Position numbers and translations under genes: made by a program | Assembly: GCA_934654775.1 (NCBI GenBank) | Contig: CAKUGR010000006.1 | Location: 1 to 64,000, forward strand | Direction: 5' to 3' | Source of the DNA: an uncultured Collinsella sp. | Lineage (GTDB): Bacteria > Actinomycetota > Coriobacteriia > Coriobacteriales > Coriobacteriaceae | Length of the DNA: 64,000 nucleotides | Part shown: positions 43,510 to 53,279 of the stretch, piece after piece | Position numbering within the stretch: position 1 is the first letter of the stretch | Layout: every line of letters starts with the position of its first letter | The notes under the pieces: model-generated | The model's input: only the letters and a program-made list of their open reading frames with translations | Databases searched by the model: none | Told to the model about the DNA's origin: nothing

Positions 43510-45108
43510 CTACTCCCACTCGATGGTCGCGGGCGGCTTGGACGTGATGTCGTAGCACACACGGTTGGCGCCGGGGACCTCGGCAACGATGCGGCCTGAA
43601 ATGCGGGCCAGCACGTCGTAGGGCAGCTTGGCCCAGTCGGCGGTCATGGCATCGCTGGACTCGACGGCACGCAGGATGATCGGGCGCTGGTAAGTACGCT
43701 CGTCGCCCATAACGCCGACGGACTTAATGTCGGGCAGGACCGCGAAATACTGCCAGCAGCTGTGCTCGGAGTTGCGCTCGCCGGTCTGTTCAAACAGACG
43801 CTGGTTGTAGGCGTCGAGTTCCTCGCGCACGATGGCGTCGGCGTTCTTGAGAATCTCGAGCTTCTCCTTGTCGACCGCGCCGATGATGCGGATGGCCAGA
43901 CCCGGGCCCGGGAAGGGCTGGCGGAACACGATGTGACCCGGCAGGCCGAGTGCCAGACCAAGCGCGCGGACCTCGTCCTTAAAGAAGTGATCGAGCGGCT
44001 CGATAAGGTCGAAGTGCACGCCCTCGGGGAACGGGATCAGGTTGTGGTGGCTCTTGATGGTGGCCGTCTTGCCGCCCGTCTTGCGAGCGCCAGACTCGAT
44101 GATGTCGGGGTAGATGGTGCCCTGAGCCAGGTACTTGACCGGCTTGCCATCGGTCTCGAGCTGCTGCGCCACGGCGAAGAACTCTTTCCAGAACTGCGTG
44201 CCGATGATGCGGCGCTTCTCCTCGGGCTCGGTCACGCCGGCCAGAAGCTCGGCATAGCGGTCCTCGGCATGGACGTGGATAAAGTCGACGTCAAACTGCT
44301 TGGTGAAGACCTCCTCCACCTGCTCTGGCTCACCCTTGCGCAGCAGACCGTGGTTGATGAACACACAGGTCATCTGCTTGCCCACGGCGCGGGCGCCCAG
44401 CGCAGCCACGACGGAGGAGTCGACGCCACCGGACAAGGCCAGAATCACGCGGTCGTCGCCGACCTTCTCGCGGAACTCGGCCGTCATGGTCTCGACCAGG
44501 TTGTCCATGCTCCAGTTGGGCTCCAGGCCGCAGATCTCAAACAGGAAGTTGCTCAGCAGCTGCTGACCGTACTCGGAGTGCTTGACCTCGGGGTGGAACT
44601 GCGTGGTGAAAATCTTGCGCTCGACGCACTCCATGGCGGCAACCGGGCACACGTCGGTGCTGGCGGTAACGGTAAAGCCCTCGGGCACCTCGGAGACGGC
44701 ATCGCGGTGACTCATCCACACGGTCTGCTCCATGGGCGTGGAGTTAAAGAGCTTGGCGCCGGCCGTACGCGTGATGGTGGCGCGGCCGTACTCGCCCACC
44801 TCGGAGTGGCCAACCTTGCCGCCGAGCGTCACGGCCGTGATCTGATGGCCGTAGCAAAAGCCCAGGACGGGAAGGCCCAGGTCAAAGATGGCGGGATCGA
44901 TGGACGGAGCGTCCTCGGCATACACGGAAGCCGGACCGCCAGAAAGGATGAGCGCAGAGGCGTTCATCTCGCGAATCTCGTCGGCCGAGATGTCGCAGGG
45001 GACAATCTCGGAATACACGTTGAGGTCGCGGACGCGACGGGCAATGAGCTGACCGTACTGCGCACCAAAGTCGAGTACGAGGACCTTTGCGGAAGCCTTT
45101 TGATCCAT
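43510..45108 (-). CDS. guaA: GMP synthase (glutamine-hydrolysing)
   Basis: The full-length 532-residue GuaA has a class I glutaminase domain with nucleophile Cys in GFCYGHQ and the His/Glu pair in FHPEV, then the PP-loop [15 protein letters not shown] and the dimerisation domain ending SKPPATIEWE. It aminates XMP to GMP with ATP and glutamine. GAGGGGGAAACC precedes the ATG. It is monocistronic. A second protein with only the synthetase domains is encoded at 24.8 kb. Confidence 0.96.
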   Translation of the reverse strand: MDQKASAKVLVLDFGAQYGQLIARRVRDLNVYSEIVPCDISADEIREMNASALILSGGPASVYAEDAPSIDPAIFDLGLPVLGFCYGHQITAVTLGGKVGHSEVGEYGRATITRTAGAKLFNSTPMEQTVWMSHRDAVSEVPEGFTVTASTDVCPVAAMECVERKIFTTQFHPEVKHSEYGQQLLSNFLFEICGLEPNWSMDNLVETMTAEFREKVGDDRVILALSGGVDSSVVAALGARAVGKQMTCVFINHGLLRKGEPEQVEEVFTKQFDVDFIHVHAEDRYAELLAGVTEPEEKRRIIGTQFWKEFFAVAQQLETDGKPVKYLAQGTIYPDIIESGARKTGGKTATIKSHHNLIPFPEGVHFDLIEPLDHFFKDEVRALGLALGLPGHIVFRQPFPGPGLAIRIIGAVDKEKLEILKNADAIVREELDAYNQRLFEQTGERNSEHSCWQYFAVLPDIKSVGVMGDERTYQRPIILRAVESSDAMTADWAKLPYDVLARISGRIVAEVPGANRVCYDITSKPPATIEWE

Positions 45109-45270
45109 GGTTTCCCCCTCTTGTTGGCGGGGAGCCGGTGCCCACCCGCGCGAATAAACGAAAACAGCTTACATAGTGTACACGTTATATGGGGTTTCTC
45201 GTCCCTCGCAGCCATCAGAGCACGGCAAACGCACGACCTGGCCCCTATTTGACGGCGATTGAAGTGTTAC

Positions 45271-45299
45271 CAAACGTTACAGATGATGTAATACGTTTG
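45271..45299 (+). promoter_or_regulatory. Dyad upstream of the asparaginase gene
   Basis: Half-sites CAAACGTTACA and TGTAATACGTTTG flank GATGA, giving an imperfect inverted repeat about 75 nt before the asparaginase start. The arrangement looks like an operator; the regulator is unknown. Confidence 0.35.
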
Positions 45300-45375
45300 A
45301 ACATTGGACGCCCTGTGCCACAATACTGCCGAACGACTCCGCCCTCGCGGCGGCAAATACGATAGGAATACCAGC

Positions 45376-46389
45376 ATGAAACGCATCCTTCTCATCGCCA
45401 CGGGCGGCACCATCGCATCGACCGAGGACGGCAACGGCCTCTCCCCCGCCCTGACCGGTGAGGAGCTCGCCCAGAGCGTCCCCGAGATCTCGGGCCTCTG
45501 CGAGCTCGACGTGGTGCAGCCCATGAACATCGACAGCACCAATATGCGCCCCAGTGACTGGATGCGTATCCGCGACGTCATCGTCGAGGGTTATGCCGAC
45601 CACGACGGCTTCGTGATTCTGCACGGCACCGATACCATGAGCTACACCGCGGCAGCGCTTTCCTACCTGATTCAGGACAGCCCCAAGCCCATCGTGCTCA
45701 CCGGATCGCAAAAGCCCATGGGCAATCCCTTTACCGACGCCAAGCTCAACCTGTACCAGAGCCTGCTCTATGCGCTCGACGAACACTCGCACGACGTCTC
45801 GATTGTCTTTGGCGGCGTAGCCATTGCCGGCACGCGCGCCCGCAAGCAGCGTACCATGAGCTTTAACGCGTTCATTAGCGTCAACTATCCGCCCATTGCC
45901 TATATCCGCAACGACCGCATTGTGCGCAACGGGCTTCACGGGACTCATCAGGGCGAAAACCCGGTGCGTTTCTACGACAGCATCGACCCGCGCGTATTTG
46001 TGCTCAAGCTTACGCCCGGCGTAAACCCGGGCATCCTCGACGCCCTTGCCGATAGCTACGACGCCGTGATTCTGGAGACCTTTGGCATTGGCGGTATTCC
46101 CGAGTTTGGCGAGTCGGGCGAGTCGTTCCAAGAGGCAATTTTCCGCTGGGTCGATTCGGGTCGCACCGTCGTTATGACCACGCAGGTCCCCGAAGAGGGC
46201 CTCGATCTGGGCGTTTATGAGGTCGGCCGTGCCTACGCCGATCATCCGGGTATTTTGCGCGGCGACGACATGACCACCGAGACGCTCGTGGCCAAGACCA
46301 TGTGGGCACTCGGCCAGTCACGCGATGCGGCAGAGATTCAGCGCCTGTTCTACAGCCAAGTCAATCACGACCGCATCCCGATGGTGTAA
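45376..46389 (+). CDS. L-asparaginase (type I-like)
   Basis: The 337-residue enzyme starts KRILLIATGGTIASTEDG, where the first catalytic Thr lies in TGGTIAS, followed by VILHGTDTMSYTAAAL with the second Thr-Asp pair and the Lys in LTGSQKPMG. There is no signal peptide, so it is cytoplasmic and hydrolyses asparagine to aspartate and ammonia. The ATG at 45376 has AGGA upstream. It is divergent from guaA. The 320 nt after its stop contain a nested hairpin (ATTCTGC / GCAGAAT, 46463-46494) and AT-rich sequence with no gene. Confidence 0.93.
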   Translation: MKRILLIATGGTIASTEDGNGLSPALTGEELAQSVPEISGLCELDVVQPMNIDSTNMRPSDWMRIRDVIVEGYADHDGFVILHGTDTMSYTAAALSYLIQDSPKPIVLTGSQKPMGNPFTDAKLNLYQSLLYALDEHSHDVSIVFGGVAIAGTRARKQRTMSFNAFISVNYPPIAYIRNDRIVRNGLHGTHQGENPVRFYDSIDPRVFVLKLTPGVNPGILDALADSYDAVILETFGIGGIPEFGESGESFQEAIFRWVDSGRTVVMTTQVPEEGLDLGVYEVGRAYADHPGILRGDDMTTETLVAKTMWALGQSRDAAEIQRLFYSQVNHDRIPMV

Positions 46390-46709
46390 TCCCTAAGGCA
46401 GTTCCACTTATCGCAGCCTCAAACGACAGGTGGTCCCCCTCGGGCCGTGCAAAAATCGGAGTATTCTGCAATTTCTCCGCCGGAGGCGCAGAATCGGCTG
46501 ATTGTTAGACAAACTTTTAGGACGAACGGGCCGTCTAGTAAAAATTTATTCCTCATTTTTATTTAGCGCGTGGATTAAATACCGTTAAAAAGGCAACACC
46601 AGCCGCTCGGGCTACCATCTACGGCTGAACAGGTGCTGAATACTCGCGATTTTGCACATCGCAGCCAGGGGGACCCGCCCAAAGAGCGTCAAACGCAGCG
46701 GGGAACGCC

Positions 46710-46928
46710 CTATTCGATACCCTCGAGAAGCTCTGACACCGTCATGCCAAGGGCGGGTGCGATTTTAAATAGAACCTTGAGCGTGAAATTTGCCGTCCCG
46801 TCTTCGATTCTGTCGAGATAGGGACGGCTGATTCCTGTCGCCACACAAAAATCAACCTTGGAGATACCAAGGTCCCTGCGTGTCTCTTCGACCCGCCTGC
46901 CAAGAATCTGTTTAGCACGTTCATCCAT
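46710..46928 (-). CDS. Small XRE/C-protein-like regulator
   Basis: The 72-residue HTH protein (GRRVEETRRDLGISKVDFCVATGISRPYLDRIEDG, LFKIAPALGMTVSELLEGIE) has the size and layout of restriction-modification controller proteins or short XRE regulators. No ribosome-binding site is visible before the ATG; the transcript may be leaderless or weakly translated. It is divergent from a Cys-rich hypothetical gene across a perfect 24-bp palindrome, which is its probable operator. Confidence 0.78.
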   Translation of the reverse strand: MDERAKQILGRRVEETRRDLGISKVDFCVATGISRPYLDRIEDGTANFTLKVLFKIAPALGMTVSELLEGIE

Positions 46929-46957
46929 GCAGACGAGTTTGAAATGGAGCCGAACAT

Positions 46958-46981
46958 AAACGTAAACTATAGTTTACGTTT
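46958..46981. promoter_or_regulatory. Perfect 24-bp palindromic operator
   Basis: AAACGTAAACTA and TAGTTTACGTTT form an uninterrupted palindrome whose centre contains TATAGT on both strands. It lies 29 nt from the HTH start and 23 nt from the opposite start, so one site could hold both -10 elements and be covered by the HTH dimer. Confidence 0.65.
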
Positions 46982-47004
46982 TGCCGAATACACAGGAGTT
47001 TTCT

Positions 47005-47394
47005 ATGTCGGCTTGCTCGATTTGCATGCGTCAGAAATCACGTTGCGCAGACGGTGCGCAGCCCAAGATTGTCGTCGTTGAGGCCGAATACCTTTCCCCA
47101 GACGAACGAACGGCCTTTGCGTTGTTATCGAGCCGTGTTGCGACCGCACTACTCCCCGACCCAGCGCAAGGCGAGCTCGCCGCTCAATGCCAGGCGTTCG
47201 GCTGCACCCTTGACCAGGCCGTAGTAATCGCAACCAGCCAATGCGGCCTGCCCCTTCTCCTGGAAGCCGGTATCGCACTCGCCCTTCGCGGCGCCGGATA
47301 CGAAAACGAGGCCGCCGCCGATATGGTCTTTAAACCACGATCGAGCGGCGGCCTCGCAGCAGCCATTGAATATGCGTGCAGGCTCGTTGCCTAA
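47005..47394 (+). CDS. Hypothetical protein with N-terminal cysteine cluster
   Basis: The 129-residue protein begins MSACSICMRQKSRCAD, a compact CxxC...C group that could bind metal, followed by an Ala-rich helical body with two further cysteines (CQAFGCTLD, SQCGLP). I recognise no family. CAGGAG lies 7 nt before the ATG. It is driven from the shared palindromic promoter with the small HTH gene, so the two genes probably work together (regulator plus effector), for instance as a small stress or selfish module. That link is inference. Confidence 0.6.
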   Translation: MSACSICMRQKSRCADGAQPKIVVVEAEYLSPDERTAFALLSSRVATALLPDPAQGELAAQCQAFGCTLDQAVVIATSQCGLPLLLEAGIALALRGAGYENEAAADMVFKPRSSGGLAAAIEYACRLVA

Positions 47395-47403
47395 AAGGAC
47401 AAG

Positions 47404-47787
47404 CTAGAAACCAAAGCCAAAGCCTGTGCCGGTTATCGCCGAATACATAAAGTAGACGTTGATCACGTTGAGGAACACACCCGTGATGCAACCGTTGCGC
47501 AGGTAGCGCTCGCACACGATGCGCGCCATGGCGGCGGAGTCATCATTGTTTTTAGCCTGGCGCCCTGCCGTAAAGTACGTCGCCACGCTCAGCAGCAGGT
47601 TGAGCACCGGCAGCGCCAGCAGCTCGTAGCTCTTGCCCCAGCGCGTCACCTCACCGGCTGCGTTAAACTTCGTTGCCACTTCGGAACCAATGTTGGGGAT
47701 AACAAACGCTGCGACCACCAGCGGAAGCACCGCAAGCACCAGCAGCGCGACGCCCATGTAGCCGGCTTTTTTGCCATATTTAAACAT
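47404..47787 (-). CDS. DUF1648-type membrane protein
   Basis: The 127-residue protein has an N-terminal helix (GVALLVLAVLPLVVAAFVI) followed by IGSEVATKFNAAGEVTRWGKSYELLALPVLNLLLS, the DUF1648 signature found in SdpI-like immunity and membrane proteins, and a further C-terminal helix. It lies 11 nt downstream of ychF on the same strand with its own AAGGACG, so it is cotranscribed. Function unknown. Confidence 0.75.
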   Translation of the reverse strand: MFKYGKKAGYMGVALLVLAVLPLVVAAFVIPNIGSEVATKFNAAGEVTRWGKSYELLALPVLNLLLSVATYFTAGRQAKNNDDSAAMARIVCERYLRNGCITGVFLNVINVYFMYSAITGTGFGFGF

Positions 47788-47798
47788 GCGCGTCGTCC

Positions 47799-48875
47799 TT
47801 ACACGTTAAAGCGGAAGTGCACGACGTCGCCATCGGCCATGACATAGTCCTTGCCCTCAATACGCAGCTTGCCGGCAGCCTTGGCGCCCTGCTCGCCGCC
47901 GAGCTCGATGTAGTCGTCATAGCCAATGACCTCGGCCTTAATAAAGCCGCGTTCAAAGTCGGTGTGGATGACACCGGCGGCCTGCGGGGCGGTCGCGCCC
48001 TGACGCACCGTCCAGGCCTTGACCTCCATCTCGCCAGCCGTAAAGAACGACTGTAGGCCAAGCAACTTGTAGGCTGCCTGGGCGAGCACGTCCAAGCCGG
48101 GCTGCTCCAGGCCCAGGCTCTCCAGGTAATCGGCGGCATCCTCGGGATCGAGCTCGGAAAGCTCGGCCTCGATCTTGGCGCAGATGGGCAGCGGCTTAAC
48201 ACCATCGATGGGCGCCAAGTCGTCGTTGAGCATATCCTCGTCCACGTTGGCCACATACAGGATGGGCTTCATAGTGAGCAGGAACAGGCCCTTGGCAGCG
48301 GCGCGCTCCTCGTCGGTCATCTCCATGGACGCAGCGCGCTTGCCCTCGTTGAGCCAGGCGAGCAGGCGCTTGGCGACCTCGAACTTGGGCATGAGCTCCT
48401 TGTCGCGCTTGGCCTCTTTCTCGAGCTTGGGCAGCTGCTTCTCGAGCGTGCCCATGTCGGCCAGGATAAGCTCGGTCATGATGGTGTCGGCGTCACCGGC
48501 GGGGTCGACGAACTCGCCGGTGCGACCCACCTCGCGCATAACGTTGGGGTCCTTAAAGTAGCGTACGACCTCGCAGATGGCGTCGGTCTCGCGAATGTTG
48601 GCCAGGAACTGGTTGCCCAGGCCCTCGCCCTCGTTGGCGCCCTTCACCAGACCTGCGATGTCGACGAACTCGACCGTTGCCGGCACAATGCGACCCGGGT
48701 TGACGATGTCGGCGAGCTTTTGCAAGCGGCTATCGGGCACGTCGACGATACCCACGTTGGGGTCGATCGTGGCGAACGGGTAGTTGGCGGCAAGGCCGGT
48801 CTTTTTGGTAAGCGCGGTGAACAGCGTCGACTTGCCTACGTTGGGCAGGCCCACGATACCGATGGAAAGGGACAC
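47799..48875 (-). CDS. ychF: Redox-responsive Obg-like ATPase YchF
   Basis: The 358-residue P-loop protein has [15 protein letters not shown] (G1), [21 protein letters not shown] (G3) and the altered G4 YVANVDED that gives YchF/OLA1 its ATP preference, then a TGS domain ending [19 protein letters not shown]. It binds ribosomes and responds to oxidative stress. It starts at GTG 48875 (SLSIGIVG) with AAAAGGAG 6 nt upstream. Confidence 0.95.
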   Translation of the reverse strand: MSLSIGIVGLPNVGKSTLFTALTKKTGLAANYPFATIDPNVGIVDVPDSRLQKLADIVNPGRIVPATVEFVDIAGLVKGANEGEGLGNQFLANIRETDAICEVVRYFKDPNVMREVGRTGEFVDPAGDADTIMTELILADMGTLEKQLPKLEKEAKRDKELMPKFEVAKRLLAWLNEGKRAASMEMTDEERAAAKGLFLLTMKPILYVANVDEDMLNDDLAPIDGVKPLPICAKIEAELSELDPEDAADYLESLGLEQPGLDVLAQAAYKLLGLQSFFTAGEMEVKAWTVRQGATAPQAAGVIHTDFERGFIKAEVIGYDDYIELGGEQGAKAAGKLRIEGKDYVMADGDVVHFRFNV

Positions 48876-48989
48876 GACAGCTCCTTTTGGTACAAGCATT
48901 TCAAACTGTATAAGTATAGCGCCGCCGCAGCATCCGGGCGAACCCGGACGCCACGGCGGCACGAATGAAGCAGAGATAGGGGTCGCTGA

Positions 48990-50243
48990 CTAGTCCGCGA
49001 GCTTCTCCACCTGATCAAGCATCTTGTCGAGCTTGGCCTTCGCCTCAGCCTTGACCTTCTGGGCTTCTTCGTGAGCCTTAGCCTTCTGGGCGGCCTTTTC
49101 CTCTGCCTCGGGATCAACGACGACCAGATTGGATGCATCATGCTCAGCCAACTTGAGCGCGTGCTCGGGGCACACCTTGACGCATGCTCCGCAGCCTAGG
49201 CAATACGTGGACTCCAGTGCAAAGCGCCCGCTTCCCACCAGATCGCAGGCAAACGTGGGGCACACGTTGACGCACTCGCCGCACGACGTGCACTTATCAA
49301 AATCGCACTCCGGCGTACTCACCTGCATGTTCTGGGCAAGCTCGGGGTGATTCTGCAGCGTCGAGAGCACCAGCTGGCGCCCGTGCGTCAGCGTACGGCG
49401 GCGCTTGGTCGTCGTGGTGCCGCACATGGTGTTGAGCGTGCGCTCAAGCTGAGTAATCTGGTGACGGTGAGCCTTCAGCTTCTGCGTCACCGATGCCAGT
49501 GCCGCCGTTGCCGGGTTGAGCTTGGTCACGGTCAAGCCTGTGGTGCGGGCGATTTTTTCCATGTACTCCTTGCGCTCGTACTCGCGGCGCTTATGGCACT
49601 TGAGGCTCTTGGAATCGACCTCCAGACCCATGCCCGTGCCCGCCCACTCCTCGGCAGTGGCGATGGCCTCGCCCAGAATATCCTCGCCACCGGTGTTACG
49701 GCACTTATCGCACACGCCCAGCGGCAGGTACACGCTCACGTTGGGATAATCGGCCAGCACCGAGAACCAGGTCTCGGCCGTAATATCGCCCACGCAGGCG
49801 ACGACGACTTCATTTTCGCGCGGCATGCGCTTAAGGGCGCGCGTGCAGGTAACGTAGGCGGTCTCGTGGCTCGTAGCTGCAGAGACAATGTCGTCGTAAA
49901 GGTTTTTGGGCGCCAGGCGCGGCGAGATGATCGCCTCAGTCGGGCAGGCGGCAGCGCACAGGCCGCACTTGCGACAGGAATCGAGGATCTCGATGGCATC
50001 TTCCTCGACCTCGATGGCGTTAACCGGGCACACATCCATACACGCGGTACAGCCGCTCTTCTCGTTTTTGCAGGTCAGACATGGAATCGTGTTGCCGCGC
50101 GGACGCTCCTTATAGTCGGCAGGATTCCACTGCGGCGCTGACGGATCGAGTGCATCGGTCACGCCGCCAAGCGGGTTTTTAAGAAAGTCGAAACCCTTGC
50201 TGATCTCGATAATGTCATCAAATAGATCGTGTTCCTGCGCCAT
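48990..50243 (-). CDS. Multi-cluster 4Fe-4S protein of unknown partner
   Basis: The 417-residue cytoplasmic protein has an N-terminal pair of ferredoxin motifs (CTACMDVCPVNAI, CRKCGLCAAACPTEAI), a middle region of about 200 residues with further cysteines (CVGDITAETW, GVCDKCRNTGG, LKCHKRREYER), a second ferredoxin pair near 330-375 (CTSCGECVNVCPTFAC, CLGCGACVKVCPEHAL), and a Lys/Glu/Ala coiled tail. It probably shuttles electrons between a reductase and an unidentified enzyme; the mid-region suggests a specific docking domain. GGGAGGGG precedes the ATG. No obvious partner lies alongside. Confidence 0.8.
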   Translation of the reverse strand: MAQEHDLFDDIIEISKGFDFLKNPLGGVTDALDPSAPQWNPADYKERPRGNTIPCLTCKNEKSGCTACMDVCPVNAIEVEEDAIEILDSCRKCGLCAAACPTEAIISPRLAPKNLYDDIVSAATSHETAYVTCTRALKRMPRENEVVVACVGDITAETWFSVLADYPNVSVYLPLGVCDKCRNTGGEDILGEAIATAEEWAGTGMGLEVDSKSLKCHKRREYERKEYMEKIARTTGLTVTKLNPATAALASVTQKLKAHRHQITQLERTLNTMCGTTTTKRRRTLTHGRQLVLSTLQNHPELAQNMQVSTPECDFDKCTSCGECVNVCPTFACDLVGSGRFALESTYCLGCGACVKVCPEHALKLAEHDASNLVVVDPEAEEKAAQKAKAHEEAQKVKAEAKAKLDKMLDQVEKLAD

Positions 50244-50393
50244 GCGCGGCCCCTCCCTGAGCAGTGCAAACAAGCAAGAGATAATGATACGCTATCGGCC
50301 CACGCCTCGGGCAAATTACACGCGGAGCATCTTTGCGGCAAATAGCCCCGGCCTATCGCCGCCTCGATTGCACAAGGTCAATCAAGCGCCAAA

Positions 50394-51461
50394 CTATGCC
50401 TCGCGCATAAGCTCGACGAGCTTTTGTTTGGTCACCTTGGCCTGCTCGTTGGCCATATTGCGTTCGTTTCTAAAGGCCGCATCCGCAACGCTCACCAGGT
50501 CGGCATCGGAAATCTCGCCAAGGCCCAGCTCCTCGAGCGTCGTCGGCAAACCGACGCGCTGGCAAAACTCGAGCACCTGATCAAGCTCGGGTGCACGCTC
50601 CAAACGAAGCTGGACCACTAGGCCAAATGCCACGGCTTCACCATGCATGGCCTTGCACTCGGGCAGAATCGTCAGACCGTTGGCGATGGCATGCGCCAAC
50701 GCCAAGCCGCCGCTCTCAAAGCCGACGCCCGAGAGCAGAATATTGCACTCGATCAGACGCTCAACCGCCGGCGATGTACGCCCCTTTTTGAGATCGCGCT
50801 TGGCAGCGACGCCGCATTCCATAAGCGTGTCGTAGCAGGCACGTGCCACGACCAGTGCCAAGTGCCCCGGCGCGCCACCGTGCTCGTTCGCACCTCTCGC
50901 CGCGGCGCACGAACGCGCCTCGAAGTACGTTGCCAGCGCGTCGCCCATACCGGCGACCGTCATACGCAGTGGGGCCGCAGCAACCACGTTGGTATCGACC
51001 ACGACCAGATCTGGATTCTTCTCGAGCATCAGGTAGCGGTCGAACGACCCGTCCTCGTGATACAACACCGAAATCGCGCTGCACGGACCATCCATTGAGG
51101 CCGCCGTGGGGCATACACACAACGGCAGCTCAGCATAAAACGCTACTGCCTTGGCGATATCGAGCATCTTGCCGCCGCCAATGCCCACCACCATGTCGCA
51201 ATACTCGGCCCGGGCTTCCTTGGCCATTTCGACAACGGCATCTTCCGTACACGAACCGTTGTAAATCTTAAAGAACGGCTCGCTTAGATCTTCATCCAGA
51301 AATCCATCGACGATCTGCCTGCACAGCCGATCCTCGGTGCCCTGGTCAAACAAAACATAGGCAGCGCAGCCCAACCATGACAAATACCTGCCCTGACGCG
51401 AAAGTTCGCCCGGCCCCTGAACATACCGGCCAGGACCGCCGTAAACCATAGGAAGCGCCAT
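50394..51461 (-). CDS. GldA-type iron/zinc polyol dehydrogenase
   Basis: The 355-residue protein resembles glycerol dehydrogenase: NAD loop GIGGGKMLDIAKAVA, TAASMDGPCSAISVLY, metal ligands in AGMGDAL, ALAHAIANGL and AMHGEAVAFG. It probably oxidises glycerol or a related polyol with NAD+. It lies 95 nt downstream of a second Fe-type dehydrogenase gene, separated by a terminator, so the two are separate transcription units or partly coupled. Substrate not proven. Confidence 0.85.
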   Translation of the reverse strand: MALPMVYGGPGRYVQGPGELSRQGRYLSWLGCAAYVLFDQGTEDRLCRQIVDGFLDEDLSEPFFKIYNGSCTEDAVVEMAKEARAEYCDMVVGIGGGKMLDIAKAVAFYAELPLCVCPTAASMDGPCSAISVLYHEDGSFDRYLMLEKNPDLVVVDTNVVAAAPLRMTVAGMGDALATYFEARSCAAARGANEHGGAPGHLALVVARACYDTLMECGVAAKRDLKKGRTSPAVERLIECNILLSGVGFESGGLALAHAIANGLTILPECKAMHGEAVAFGLVVQLRLERAPELDQVLEFCQRVGLPTTLEELGLGEISDADLVSVADAAFRNERNMANEQAKVTKQKLVELMREA

Positions 51462-51502
51462 ACGAGAATCCGCCCTTCATCAAACAACGATTGGTGCAAA
51501 GC

Positions 51503-51539
51503 AAAAAGGGCCTCGCGCATTGAGCGCGAGACCCTTTGC
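51503..51539 (-). terminator. Terminator of the alcohol dehydrogenase gene
   Basis: Stem AAAGGGCCTCGCGC / GCGCGAGACCCTTT (one mismatch) followed on the minus strand by TTTTTGC. Confidence 0.75.
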
Positions 51540-51556
51540 AAGACAGTGAGAATCGA

Positions 51557-52780
51557 TTAGAAATCGATGTCGGTGTCGTAGTAGCAGGCCTTGAGGATCT
51601 TCTCGAAGTCGGCAGCCTTGGTCTCACGCGGGTTCTCCGGCGTGCAGGCGTCGGTCTCGGCGTTCGCGGCGATCTCGGGCAGCTTGGCGAGGAACTCCTC
51701 CTCGGAAACCATCTGCGGGTTCTCGGCGTCGACCTTCACGCCACCATTCGCGTAATCCTTGATGGACTGCGGAATGTTGAGCTGGTCGTTGAGGTCGCGG
51801 ATCTTCTGGACGAGCGCAGCGATGAGCTCCTCGTTGGTCTCGCCGGGAAGGTGCAGGATCTCCTTGGCCACGTAAGCGTAACGCTCGGCAGCGCGCGGAT
51901 CCTTGGAGTTCCACTGGATGACCTTGCCCAGGTACATGGCGTTAGCAGCACCGTGGATGATGTGGCCGTTCTCAAAGGCTGCACCGGTCTTGTGAGCCAT
52001 GGAGTGAACGATGCCCAGCAGGCCCGAGGAGAAGGCGATGCCGGCGATGCACTGAGCCTCGTGCATGTGCTGACGGGCCTCATGGTCGCCAGCATAGGAC
52101 TTGGGCAGCCACTCGACGATCTCGCGGATGCCGTGCAGGGCGTTGGCATCGGTGAACATAGAGGCGAAGGTGGAAACGTAAGCCTCCATGCAGTGGGTCA
52201 GAGCGTCCATGCCGGTGTGAGCGCACAGCTTGGCGGGCATGGTGTAGGTGAGCTCGGGGTCAACGATGGCGACATCAGGGGTGATGTTGAAGTCGGCCAG
52301 CGGGTACTTGATGCCCTTGGCGTAGTCGGTGATGACGGAGAAGGCAGTGACCTCGGTAGCGGTACCGGAGGTGGAGGAAATGGCGCAGAAGTGAGCCTTC
52401 TGACGCAGCTCGGGGAAGCTAAACGGCTGGATGATGTTATCGAAGGACTCCTCGGGATACTCGTAGAAGACCCACATGGCCTTAGCGGCATCGATGGGCG
52501 AGCCGCCGCCGATGGCGATAATCCAGTCGGGCTCGAACTCGCGCATGGCCTCGGCGCCCTTCATGACCGTCTCGATGGACGGATCGGACTCGACGCCCTC
52601 GAACAGCTTGACCTCGAAACCGCCTTCCTTAAGGTCGGCCTCAACGTCCTGCAAGAACCCGCCGCGGCGCATAGAGCTGCCACCAGAAACGATGATGGCC
52701 TTCTTGCCCTTGAGGTTCTTCACCTCGTGGCGAGCGCCCTCACCAAAGTACAGATCGCGAGGATTGGTAAAACGTCCCAT
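51557..52780 (-). CDS. Iron-containing alcohol dehydrogenase
   Basis: The 407-residue group III dehydrogenase has GGGSPIDAAKAMW, STSGTATEVTAFSVITD, and the metal-binding histidines in GIVHSMAHKTGAAFENGHIIHG. It is closest in style to butanol or 1,3-propanediol dehydrogenases, converting aldehydes to alcohols with NAD(P)H in fermentation. AGGAGG lies 7 nt before the ATG. Its 500-nt upstream region carries two AAACGTTTT copies (52966 and 53023) and a GTGGCGC / GCGCCAC hairpin but no gene. Confidence 0.88.
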   Translation of the reverse strand: MGRFTNPRDLYFGEGARHEVKNLKGKKAIIVSGGSSMRRGGFLQDVEADLKEGGFEVKLFEGVESDPSIETVMKGAEAMREFEPDWIIAIGGGSPIDAAKAMWVFYEYPEESFDNIIQPFSFPELRQKAHFCAISSTSGTATEVTAFSVITDYAKGIKYPLADFNITPDVAIVDPELTYTMPAKLCAHTGMDALTHCMEAYVSTFASMFTDANALHGIREIVEWLPKSYAGDHEARQHMHEAQCIAGIAFSSGLLGIVHSMAHKTGAAFENGHIIHGAANAMYLGKVIQWNSKDPRAAERYAYVAKEILHLPGETNEELIAALVQKIRDLNDQLNIPQSIKDYANGGVKVDAENPQMVSEEEFLAKLPEIAANAETDACTPENPRETKAADFEKILKACYYDTDIDF

Positions 52781-53279
52781 ACTGTGCCTCCTAAACAAGC
52801 CCCTCTTAGACTTGCGTATATAACGGAGCACCCGATTGGCTCCGTTAGGACCGTTTGCGCGTTGCCGGCGACGACAATGCGCGATGTCTAAACGTCTCAA
52901 CGCTCAGACAAACACTATTTTACCGTTCTGGTTGGTCAGTTATTCACCTAAAGCCAACAATGATGAAACGTTTTTTCTATCCCTGAAGACCCTTGTGGGG
53001 CATTCATACTCCCAAGCTGGGCAAACGTTTTATCAAAGTTGACTACATATCCCGGGCAGGACTGTGCCCCTCCAAAATGCACCCCGTTCGCCGCCAAAAA
53101 TCGACCGTTTGCGGCACCGTGATACCACTCGGTCGTCCAGGGTGCCGACATTTGTGCGACATCCGTCTTCGTGGTGCAAAGGTGCATGTCGGAGCGTGGC
53201 GCCACCGGCGCGCCACATGCGGGTAAACTAGAGCGTTATATAGAGATATTTGAACCCTAACCGCAGCAAAGGAGGCTCC

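Noticed and set aside
43381..43599. A plus-strand frame running from the methyltransferase operon into guaA.
   Set aside because: It is out of frame with the better start at 43365 and overlaps the conserved 3' end of guaA.
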